From positions 189,056,925 through 189,120,924 of the forward strand of contig CM041782.1 in NCBI GenBank assembly GCA_023374045.1: 64,000 nt of DNA, in the 5' to 3' direction. The DNA is from Limonium bicolor. Lineage: Eukaryota; Streptophyta; Magnoliopsida; Caryophyllales; Plumbaginaceae. The position numbers and the translations under genes were made by a program. Shown in pieces: positions 1-8,822 of this stretch. Every line of letters begins with the position of its first letter. The stretch's first letter is position 1. Below the pieces are notes generated by a model. The model had not been told where the DNA came from and searched no databases. It saw only the letters and a program-made list of their open reading frames with translations.

Positions 1-577
1 TGAGATTACAATTACTGTTACGAGACTTAAATAAACCTCGTAAACATGGTTAACGAAAAATGGGCCTCGAATGCCAAGCAATGAGAACCGTTCACAAGAA
101 AGCGACTCTCGTTTCATTATTGTATTTATTTGTTTATTGTTATGTGGATGCTTTGTTTGTGGATTGAAGGGATTATTATTGGATGGACTGTTGGGTGTTT
201 AAATTACATCATTTAAGCTTTAATATATGCTTGTAAACCGGAACAGCATGAAATGAACCGCATGTTAAGATGGCTAAATGACTTAACGAGTTCAAAGGAT
301 TATAGGATCATACTTAAACATATTCAGCATTGTACGTGCTAAGCCTATACGGTAACATGTTACAGGTGCTCGATCGAGATCGAAGCCGGAGTGCGGGATA
401 CTTTTGGGTAGTGAGCGGTATTTTGTTATAGCACTTATAATTTAGTATTACATTATATACTACAGTTGTATATACCCGAGTCAGTGTTTGTTGTAATTCT
501 TCTGCTGTACTATTGTATTAAGTTGGGCAGATTGCTCCAATATTATATTAATGTAAGTTTACGAGTTAGAAGTGTTA
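1..577. other. Unassigned AT-rich sequence
   Basis: No coding potential or element boundary is recognisable. A less AT-rich patch at about 361-420 might be the end of an LTR-element interior, but no matching LTR or primer site is visible, so this stays unassigned. Confidence 0.4.
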
Positions 578-975
578 CAATAATAATACACTACAAAACC
601 ATAATGATTTTTCATCGGTTCCGAAGTATGTTTTCTAATTAACCACTAATTAGTTAATGAATCATAATATCAATCTTAATGAATCATAATATTAAATTTA
701 TTAATCATATTATCATTTTAGTGTATCATCGTTAACATATAAAAATAAAAAATTCAAACTATAATACAATATAAAATAATATTTGGTATGTATAAAAAAA
801 TACATGATTCATCACATAAGGTTTAAAATACACCATACAACAATAATAATACACTACAAAGCAATAATGATTTTTCACCACCACTTATTAATTAATGAAT
901 CATAATATCAATTTTAATGAATCATAATATCAAAATTAATGAATCATATTATCATTTTAGTGTATCATCATACAC
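578..975 (+). repeat. Diverged direct duplication, offset 263 bp
   Basis: The stretch beginning CAATAATAATACACTACAAA at 578 recurs at 841. Both copies continue through the same series: AATGATTTTTCA, then two or three copies of AATGAATCATAATATCAA, then TCATTTTAGTGTATCATC. Copy 1 spans about 578-731 and copy 2 about 841-970. Each therefore also contains an internal 18-20 bp short tandem repeat. It is probably a local duplication in non-coding DNA or the subterminal repeats of an unidentified transposon. Confidence 0.75.
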
Positions 976-2859
976 ATGTAAAAATATTTTTTTTCAAAGT
1001 TGTCAAAACATATCCATGAATTGTCTTGTTTGAATAACTTGATTTAGGTGAACAATGATATAATTTTTTCATTTTGGACTTATATATTAAAAGTTATAAC
1101 ATTTAAAGTTAATATAGTAAAAAGACAGCTCAGTCAGCAAAACAGTATAGTCAGTTGTTGACTAGGACTGCCAAGTCACTGTCCCGCTCCTAACTCAGTG
1201 CAGGCGGCCTGTACAATCGAATTTTATGCTAAATTATATAACTTAGCATGTTATAAGATCCCTGATTTCTATAGTACGTAGCTAGTTCTGTATGGCTACT
1301 TCATTTGCACTCTCATCACCCTCCCATTTCTCCATATTCTTCACCTCTTAGGAGCTCTATTGTAGAGATATATATATGTCTTATAAGTTTACTAAAGTTA
1401 CTCATTCACTTGTTTAACCTTTTTCCTTCTAGTGCCTTGAACTGATCAAAGATCCAAATAAAGAAGAAGTATATCTAAGGCATGACATATCTAACTTCCT
1501 ATGGATGAGGTGTTTTGATACTAGTTTCATAACTTCCATCATCTCAAATGTGTGAATAGAAATATACTAGAATCATTGTAAAATTATCTAGCCTAGTGAA
1601 CTCGCCCACACAAAATTTAGCCATGCTAGTGTATGGAAGTTTCATCACATAGCTTCCCTACTAGTGAGAATTTATAATAATTATTTCTTGTTCTACATCT
1701 TATATTGAGAAATGTATTTTCCCATCACCTGGAATTTAGCTAAGATTTAACAACGGGAAGTTTAAATTGGTTCAATTAATCAAGACTAATTCATTCTAAA
1801 GTCGTTGAAGTTTTTGGAATTGGCTTCTCGACACCACTCTCCTGTATCATTGAGTAATCATATTATGGATCATTTTTAAGATAGTTGTCCTGTTATATTT
1901 ATATGTCATACACTATTTCTAGAATAATAAATAATGAGAAATAATAAAAAATCATTAAAGAAATTAGTAAGAAATTACCCGAGATGCTAGTGCTCAACGA
2001 TGCCTGGTTTCACTCTTATTTTGATTGCGTGGAGACAATTCAAACAACCCTACATAATCATTGTTGATCTCAGTAGGCGGCTGGCTTTACCAAACTCCCA
2101 TGGCATGGCAACATAATTAGTCAATGAAAAGATAGGTATAAGAGAGAATTGTTCACGTGAAATGTCATACAGCATTATTTCAAATTTTCTATTACAATTA
2201 TCATCGTGTAATATATATATATATATTTAATAGAGCTGTCGTGTATATCTATATTTTTGTTTTAAAATAAAGCGAAATAGTTATGTAACCTGAACAGGAG
2301 CGTTCGATAATGGTGGGCAAACGCAGCAAAAGTTGCGTTTGTTTTAATATACATCTCATGTGGTGCCATGTAACTGTGATTTACAATTTTGTCCAAGCAA
2401 AATTTGACAGCTTGTTCTACTTTTTGAAAAGTAGATATTAAGCTCTCACTCGCCCGTATCGGACGCGGCCTATGTTTAATGGTACCGTGAACTAAATGAA
2501 AAATAAGGTGAAACTCTTAATTGATCCTCGCTCCATTCAACAATATTTGTCATTTTAGAAACTTGTACACTTATTAAGGAAAGTAGAAAAATAATATATA
2601 TAACTTTATATTTTTTTTTCCATCTAGATAATAATTACTTTTGTGTTGAATGGTAGAGTTAAATATAAAAAAAGTGTATAAAAAAAACTAAAATAAGGTA
2701 TATTTTTTAAACAAACATCATTCCCTAAAACAATAGATATTAATTAACGGAAACTACTATATCCTAATTAAACTTGTTAACCACATATGCTACACACAAC
2801 GGATTTGTATATATAAGAAAGCAAACATGCTATAGTAGTAGATAAAGACAACAAGAAGT
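976..2859. other. Unassigned AT-rich intergenic sequence
   Basis: No gene or clear element is seen. A short (TA)n run lies at about 2212-2226. The stretch at about 2524-2660 starts with a Stowaway-like phrase (CTCGCTCCATTCAACA) and ends with a weak inverse (GTTGAATGGTAGAG). It may be a decayed Stowaway MITE, but termini and TSD cannot be fixed. Confidence 0.4.
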
Positions 2860-2867
2860 CAAAAAAT

Positions 2868-3452
2868 TAGGCCTGTCAAACGGTTTATCCGTTCGGGTTT
2901 TGGGTCATATCTTTTCGGGTCAATATCCATTCGGGTCATTAAACTTTCGGGTCATTTCGGGTTTGGGTCATTCGGGTTCAGGTCATTTCGGGTTCGGGTT
3001 GTAATAGTGTCAGATAGAATCGGGTTTCGGTTATTTCGGGTCATGATTAATATTTTTTTTTGAAAATTATAATATAAATATATACCTAATTTCTATAAGA
3101 TATACAACATATAGATTACAGAACTTTCAATACAATGCCTATTCTGAATTTCATTCGGATATACGAAGTTTAAATCAATTTTTTTGTCATATTTAATTGG
3201 GTCATTCAGGTTTGGGACAATTTATGGTCACCATTATTTCATGTTATTCGAGTTTGGCTAATTTTTAATTACTATTATTTTTGATCATTTCGGGTTCGGG
3301 TCGGTTTCGGGTTATAAATTTTTCGGGTTATTTCGGGTTTTACCCAATCGGGTTTTGGGTTTATTATATTTAAATATTTTCGGATTCAATTGGATTTCGG
3401 GTCCAGATAAAACGGACGGATTTTCGGATCAGGTCAAATTTTGACAGCTCTA
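2868..3452. mobile_element. hAT-type non-autonomous element, 585 bp
   Basis: The element begins TAGGCCTGTCAAACGG and ends TTTTGACAGCTCTA, giving imperfect terminal inverted repeats (TAGRSCTGTCAAA). It is flanked by an exact 8-bp target-site duplication, CAAAAAAT, at 2860-2867 and 3453-3460. An 8-bp TSD with short TIRs is the signature of the hAT superfamily. Both subterminal regions are packed with short TCGGGTT/GGGTCATTTCGGG motifs, while the centre (about 3040-3230) is plain AT-rich DNA. There is no transposase, so it would have depended on a related autonomous hAT. The clustered short motifs fit the subterminal transposase-binding repeats known in hAT elements; that role is inferred. Confidence 0.85.
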
Positions 3453-3966
3453 CAAAAAATGCTTTCTACTTACCTAATAAAATGCTTTCTACTGTATATA
3501 AAAAAGGAACGGTGAGTTTAAAAAGGCTCGCTGCCAGGTTGGAACCATGGAAATGCGTTTTTAACTTTCCACGTAGCTTCACATGAACGCCCTACTGTTT
3601 TTGCAGTTCCGTATACCTTTATCAGAACAAAATGTAAATTCTGAGTAAAACAAGAGAGAGCAAAAAGGTGGTAAAATTTGAATATACGTATAGTACTTGT
3701 TTTTTCAAAATAAATATATAGGTCTTTAGTTTATGAGAGGAGTTCATTTGATTAATTAATTTATTTTTTATATATATATCTCTACATCTATTATGAATAC
3801 ACTTATAATTAATTTTTCATATTTTATTTGTGTATAAAATTTAAGCTTAAAAGTGTGAGAACACGCTTTTACACGTGTTAAATTATAGGATCATCTTTGA
3901 GAGTGTGCAAGTGGAACTTTGACACAGGTCCCTACTTATTGAGGTTCATATTTAAGTGTTATACTA

Positions 3967-4199
3967 CTCCCTCCGTCCCACCTTGACCGTCCTGTTTACT
4001 ATTTGGACATGTCGTTTGACTTCAATTTTTAACATATAAGAAAAATTAATTTTAAAAATTAAGTTTTGCATATGATTCCTTACATGATAAACTATATAAT
4101 ACAAAATTCAGTTTTAAAAAATTATTTTACCTTATATGTTTAATATTGAGATGGAAAAACGTGCCAAAAAGCAAACAGGACACTTATGACGGGACGGAG
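3967..4199. mobile_element. Stowaway MITE, family 1
   Basis: A 233-bp element starts CTCCCTCCGTCCCACC, ends with its inverse (GGGACGGAG) and is flanked by TA on both sides. These are Stowaway (Tc1/mariner) hallmarks. It is non-coding. The interior (TTGACCGTCCTGTTTAC, then AT-rich DNA) is shared with the element at 7555-7789, so both belong to one family. Confidence 0.88.
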
Positions 4200-4456
4200 T
4201 AGTATTATTTTTTAGTAAGAGTCAATTTATTGTTAATTTATATAAAAGATTATAAGTAAATAAATTATAAATATAATTTAATAATTTATTATTAAACTTT
4301 ATTCTATATAAAATAATAAACTAATTAATAAAGAAAACATATTAAAACTAATATAAAAACTTAAAAACATGCTACATATAAAAAAACTGATAAATTAATA
4401 AATATTGAATAATAAGTATCAACCAAATCAACATATATTATTTTTTATAATTTATA

Positions 4457-4707
4457 CTTCCTCCGTCCTATTGCCAGTGTCCCAATAGGCATCTGCACAC
4501 AGTTTAAGAAAAACATTTATCAAGTCTTCTTTTCCAAATTAGCCCCTTAGAAAAGAAAAGGTGTGAAGGGAAAAGTGTCGTACTGTTTTTTGTTTTTAAT
4601 GGGCTGTGTAAAAGTGAGGGGTATTGTTAGAATTTTACATAGAAAGTAGACTCTATTATGGGACAAATGAAAAGAGAAATGGGACTCTGGTAATGGGACG
4701 GAGGGAG
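4457..4707. mobile_element. Stowaway MITE, family 2
   Basis: A 251-bp element begins CTTCCTCCGTCCTATTG and ends AATGGGACGGAGGGAG, with TA at both borders. The interior (TGCCAGTGTCCCAATAGG and others) differs from the MITEs at 3967 and 7555, so this is a second Stowaway family. It is non-coding and non-autonomous. Confidence 0.85.
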
Positions 4708-4840
4708 TATATAATTTAATATTTTTATATATATTGCCTGGGCTCTAATTGATTGAGACGGCGTCAAATTATAAACGCGTATTTCATGAAAACTAGTAAT
4801 ACAGTAGATGATTGGTGTACAGTTCCAGTCGAATTATAAA

Positions 4841-5369
4841 GGGAAAATTACATCGCCCCCCCTGACGTTTGGCGAAATTACACAGCCCACCCATGAGGTT
4901 TCAAAATTACACAGCCCACCATGTGGTTTCCACAATTTTACATCCAGCAACTTTTTTAATATTTGATCAACTTAAAAGATGGTTAAATGATATCAAATTT
5001 GATGAAACTTTACATGAACGATGCTAAGCTGTTTATTTTTTGTCAATGCCAATTCCAAAGTTTTTTAAGGTCATATATGACCTGTGGGACCCAATGAAAC
5101 ATGAGACACATTCATCGGGTCCCACGGATCATATATGAGCTTAAAAAACGTTAGATTTCACGTTTTACCAAAATATAACACTTTAATCGTCCATGTAAAG
5201 TTTCATCAAATTTGCATATCGTTTAACCATCTTTTAAGTTGATCAAATATTAGAAAAGTTGCTGGATGTAAATTGTGGAAACCACATGGGTGGGCAAAGT
5301 AATTTTTGAAACCTCGTGGGTAGGCTGTGTAATTTCGCCAACATCATGGGTGGGCGATGTAATTTTCCC
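4841..5369. mobile_element. Mutator-type MITE with long TIRs and 9-bp TSD
   Basis: The element starts GGGAAAATTACATCGCCC and ends GGGCGATGTAATTTTCCC. It is flanked by an exact 9-bp duplication, AATTATAAA, at 4832-4840 and 5370-5378. A 9-bp TSD with long TIRs is diagnostic of Mutator-like elements. The inverted repeat extends almost to the middle: the left half reads through TTTGATCAACTTAAAAGATG and the right half returns the inverse around 5230. The single-stranded form could fold into a near-complete hairpin. Relatives with the same termini lie at 36265-37580 and 44428-44943. Confidence 0.9.
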
Positions 5370-5811
5370 AATTATAAATGAAGTTTGTCTATGCCGATTC
5401 ATAGTCACTCCTAGTTCGTACTCCGGTTAATTTTACAATATATTGTATCAAAACTTCGTTTAAATTTTCAAAACACATAAAATTCATAATATACCTTGTT
5501 CTCTTTAATAATTTATAATATATTTTTTAAAACTGTATCACAGGATACCTGTTTTCTTTGTTATGCATAAAATGTCTTTTTTACTAACGGTCGTCAAATA
5601 TTTCGTTAACCCTTTGAAAATGACTATTTTGTTACTGAACTTTTTTTTGAAAAATTCATGGTTTCATTCTGTAATAGCTTTTTTTTGAAAGTTTTAAAGT
5701 TCATAATATACCCCTATTAAGTTTATTGTTCACGAAAAACCCTTGTTTCTTTTACTTAGTTCACAAAATGCCTCTGTTTTTGTTTTATAGTTCATGAAAT
5801 ACCTCTAGCAC

Positions 5812-6400
5812 CCCGATGGCCTGGCAACGCATCGTCTAGTTTTCTCTTATTTTTTAAGTATCTTCAGCCTCTTCACAATCCCTGGGCCAATGTTGTTTGC
5901 ATTCCAGTTTTCTGAGACTTCCTATCTCTCGCAATGTCTCACCATTAGCTGAGTACGAATCTCTGTCATACACAATTGGACACAGTTATAATATATGACT
6001 AGAGACAAACTAATATAGCATGGATTCTTTTATAGTTAGGTAAATATCTTCAAGTAAAGAGTAGATTGGTGTAGTCCAATGGACAGTCAAAGTAACATTG
6101 AAACCCTCCACAAAGTTTGATGTATTGTCAGAACACTTTATCTCTTTACATAGAACCGGTTAGACAGATGTAAAGGTTTAGACAAACATTAATGTCACAA
6201 AATGGTTACCTTGCGGTCAAACTTGTGTCGTGCCTAGCATTCCAATTGGATATCGCTCAGATAATGCACCAAGATCCATCTCCCTAATGCGTGTAACTGT
6301 TTTACCAAAACTGTACTCGAATAATGCATTTGCAGTAGACCAAAATACTTGCCTACATAACATGACGAACTTGTCAATGTCCAACTAACTCACTGAAGAC
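5812..6400 (-). pseudogene. Mutator-like transposase (MURA-type) remnant
   Basis: Three minus-strand blocks lie in the order expected of a plant Mutator transposase. Block 1 (about 6375-6215) contains FWSTANALF and then RIREMDLGALSERYP, resembling the conserved W.AA.A / I..ID..AY.YL.. stretch after the catalytic core. Block 2 (about 6150-6020) contains CSDNTSNFVEGFN followed by TPIYSLLEDI, resembling the family's D(N).NN..E.FN...R.KPI..LLE motif. Block 3 (about 5900-5812) contains GPGIVKRLKILKK, the region before the SWIM zinc finger. The blocks are separated by stops and short gaps (one may be an old intron), and the DDE-containing N-terminal half and the SWIM finger are not visible. The role would have been cut-and-paste transposition in the nucleus. 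It is certainly non-functional. The family call rests on motif memory without a profile search. Confidence 0.65.
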
Positions 6401-6674
6401 AAAACAGTTTGATAAAGCATAATATACTCACATCATTTTTGGACCTGGTTGTATTTTTAAAAATTCGCGTACAAATGTCAGCAATAATACCTCCTTTGGC
6501 TTCGTGGAAACCAATTGGTAAGAGTTTGGTCGATTCCCTACGAGTAAAGAAATGATGCATTATAAAAGATGTCAAAATAACATATAGAACACAACTGATG
6601 ACAATGTCCACAAAAGACCCTTGTTTATGTTTTGAAGTTCACGAAATACCCCTAAGTAACAGTGGTATTTCATG

Positions 6675-6857
6675 CAGTGGCGGAGCTATGGGTAAGATTG
6701 GGCGGTCTTGCCCCCCCCCCCCCCCAATAAAAAAGATTAATAGAAAAATGTATATAATATAGTATATTATGTAATATGGCCCCTCTAATATTCTTATATG
6801 GCCCAACTAATATTCTTATATGGCCCCCTCAAATTTTGAAAGCTGGCTCCGCCCCTG
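6675..6857. mobile_element. hAT MITE, 183 bp, exact 8-bp TSD
   Basis: The TIRs are CAGTGGCGGAGC at the start and GCTCCGCCCCTG at the end. The flanking duplication ATTTCATG (6667-6674 and 6858-6865) is exact. It holds a C homopolymer of about 16 at 6711-6726 and three TATGGCCC-type repeats. It inserted into the right TIR of the surrounding Mutator-like element, so it is younger than that element. Confidence 0.9.
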
Positions 6858-7554
6858 ATTTCATGAACTACAAAACATAAACATCAGTATTTTGTGAACT
6901 AAGTAAAAGAAACAACAATAAACTTAAACATGGATATATTATGAACTTTTAAACTTTTTTTTTTAAAAAAAAGTAGCCGCTACCGAATGAAACCGTGAAT
7001 TTTTCAAAAAAAAATGGATATGAGGCAAAAGAGTTATTTTCCCAGTAATTAGCAAAGAAAATAGGGATATCTTACACAGTTTCAAAAAAGAGATATATTG
7101 TGAATTACGAAAGAAAACAGGGGTATATTGTGAATTTTTCCTAAATAAAATGGTATTTATTCAAACCCAAATTTCATAGAGAGAAACATTTATGCTTATA
7201 AATACTTTTAAAAAAGACCTAAAAACAGTGCATAGTCCTTTTCAATGGAATAACTATATTAGAAATAGAGTTTATATGTGTAGAATATTTTTTTAAATAT
7301 AATGAGTTGTAGAGAAATAAATTCCACTTACTAATAACATGAAAATATACTACTTCCTTAATTAATTATTTATTTTATAGCAATTATTCTATTTCAATAT
7401 TAAATATATAATATAAAATAATTTATAAAATTAATTTTATAATATATAATTTATCATGTAAGAAATTATTTATAAAACTCGAATTTTAAATTATTTTATA
7501 TCTAATCAAGTGATAAATTAAATTATTAATTGGATAAAAAATATCAACTCACTA

Positions 7555-7789
7555 CTCCCCCGTCCTGAATTGACCGTTCTGTTTGCTTTATGACACGTTT
7601 TTCCACTTCAATATTAAGCATATAAGATAAAATAATTTTATAAAACTAAAATTTGTGACATATAGTTTATCATGTAAGGATTCATATGCAAAACTAAAAT
7701 TTCAAAATTAATTTATCTTATATGTTAAAAATTGAAGTCAAACGACATATCCAAATAGTAAACAGACGGTCAATTCAGGACGGAGGGAG
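7555..7789. mobile_element. Stowaway MITE, family 1, opposite orientation
   Basis: A 235-bp element runs from CTCCCCCGTCCTGAATTG to AGGACGGAGGGAG, flanked by TA. It is a reversed copy of the family at 3967-4199: its right end carries the ACGGTCAA and AACAGACGG inverse of that element's left end. A 67-codon open frame overlapping its right border is accidental. Confidence 0.87.
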
Positions 7790-7924
7790 TATTAAAATTA
7801 AAGAAGCCAGCCGAATGGTGTTGAAAATAATTAAAAAAGATATCGCCAAAAGAAGAATAGGGGAGAGACAAGACAGCATTAATTCAATTTGTTTTCGAGG
7901 AAGAACTAATGAAAAGAGAACTTA

Positions 7925-8690
7925 AAGATCCACGCACGCGTGTGTTTGGGTTTTTGTCAGTATTGGATGGTCTCTTCTGTCTGCTGACTCTGACTGACTA
8001 TATATTTGACCTTATCTTTGACCAATGATCTGAGCCGTTGATCTGAACCTAATGACCCCAACCTCGGAAGTAAACACCGTCATCTTTCCAAATCCACACA
8101 CCATTAACGTTAATGCAAAACTGAGACACTACAAACAAACCTTCGACGACCCACCCAGTCACCCACCACCTACTTTCCTACTACTATACACTTTTAATTC
8201 CTCTACCTTCTTTAAACTCCAGCTTTAATTTGAAAAGATTTAAATTAATAATAAGCAAGTTGCTTATACTATAAGCATAAGTGATGAAACAAGATTAACG
8301 TGGATTGTAATTAACAATTAATTAGTACGATACATTGCATGGGGTTTTGGGTAAAGCATGCAGTGAAAATTGCATAAAAAGAACTTAAGGAAGTAATTGC
8401 GACGTGGGGAAAAGTTCATGTCCAACATCTACTAAACAACAAGAAGAAAACAAACACCTTTTCTCTCATCGCTCGCGTGCAGTTAAGCCGACTGTGAGAA
8501 ACTGAAGATGGATCGATAAAGCAACTTATTCTTTGGTAGTTTTGGTTAAACATAGTACGCTTTGATAGGTATTAATTTTTTGCACTCATATCCTAGTGTT
8601 TCATTTTCAAATGTGTAATTTGATGATAATGGTGTTTGATTTTATTGGTGTGAGTTAAATATAAACTGTTATTGGTTCATTTTAAAACTG
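7925..8690. other. Unassigned; promoter-like composition, no gene recognised
   Basis: This is single-copy-looking sequence with a CT-rich patch (about 8150-8220) and several TTGACC/TTGACT boxes (about 7990-8030) of the W-box type. It could be an old promoter or leader, but no credible downstream coding exon follows. Nothing firmer can be said. Confidence 0.3.
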
Positions 8691-8691
8691 T

Positions 8692-8822
8692 TAATTGAAA
8701 CTAATTTTTTTTTATTGGTACAGCAGTAGGTGAGTTTTGAACTCAAGACCTTTGGTTCAAGGGTTCTCTCAACTCCTTCCACTACCGACCAAACCGCCGG
8801 GACTTGGTAATTGAAACTAATT
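8692..8822 (-). mobile_element. Short tRNA-derived SINE with 15-bp TSD
   Basis: On the minus strand a body of about 100 bp (8807 to 8707) starts GTCCCGGCGG. It has an A-box-like TGGTCGGTAGTGG and a B-box-like GAGTTCAAAACTC, the internal RNA polymerase III promoter of tRNA-derived SINEs, and ends in a short A tract (T run at 8705-8713 on the plus strand). It is flanked by the exact duplication TAATTGAAACTAATT at 8692-8706 and 8808-8822. Box arrangement, A-tail and TSD together make the SINE call strong. Mobilisation would have used a LINE reverse transcriptase. Confidence 0.85.

Larger units (their letters stand above)
5470..7140 (-). mobile_element. Long-TIR Mutator-like element, internally decayed
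   Basis: A left arm (about 5470-5812) and a right arm (about 6612-7140) are diverged inverted copies of each other. Shared phrases include TTTGAAAAATTCAYGGTTTCATTC, AAAGTTCATAATATAYCC and CTTTTACTTAGTTCACAAAA. They bracket about 800 bp with minus-strand Mutator-transposase remnants. Outer borders are approximate because no TSD could be fixed. The right arm is split by a hAT MITE (6675-6857). Long TIRs around a MURA-like coding remnant define the superfamily. Confidence 0.75.

Noticed and set aside
361..420. Candidate end of an LTR element at the window start
   Set aside because: Only a compositional impression. No paired LTR, primer site or polypurine tract is visible.
6711..6726. C homopolymer as a quadruplex or regulatory site
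   Set aside because: It lies inside a hAT MITE and is most simply a slippage tract.
7722..7925. Basic 67-codon open frame
   Set aside because: Its first third lies inside a Stowaway MITE and the rest shows no family. Judged accidental.
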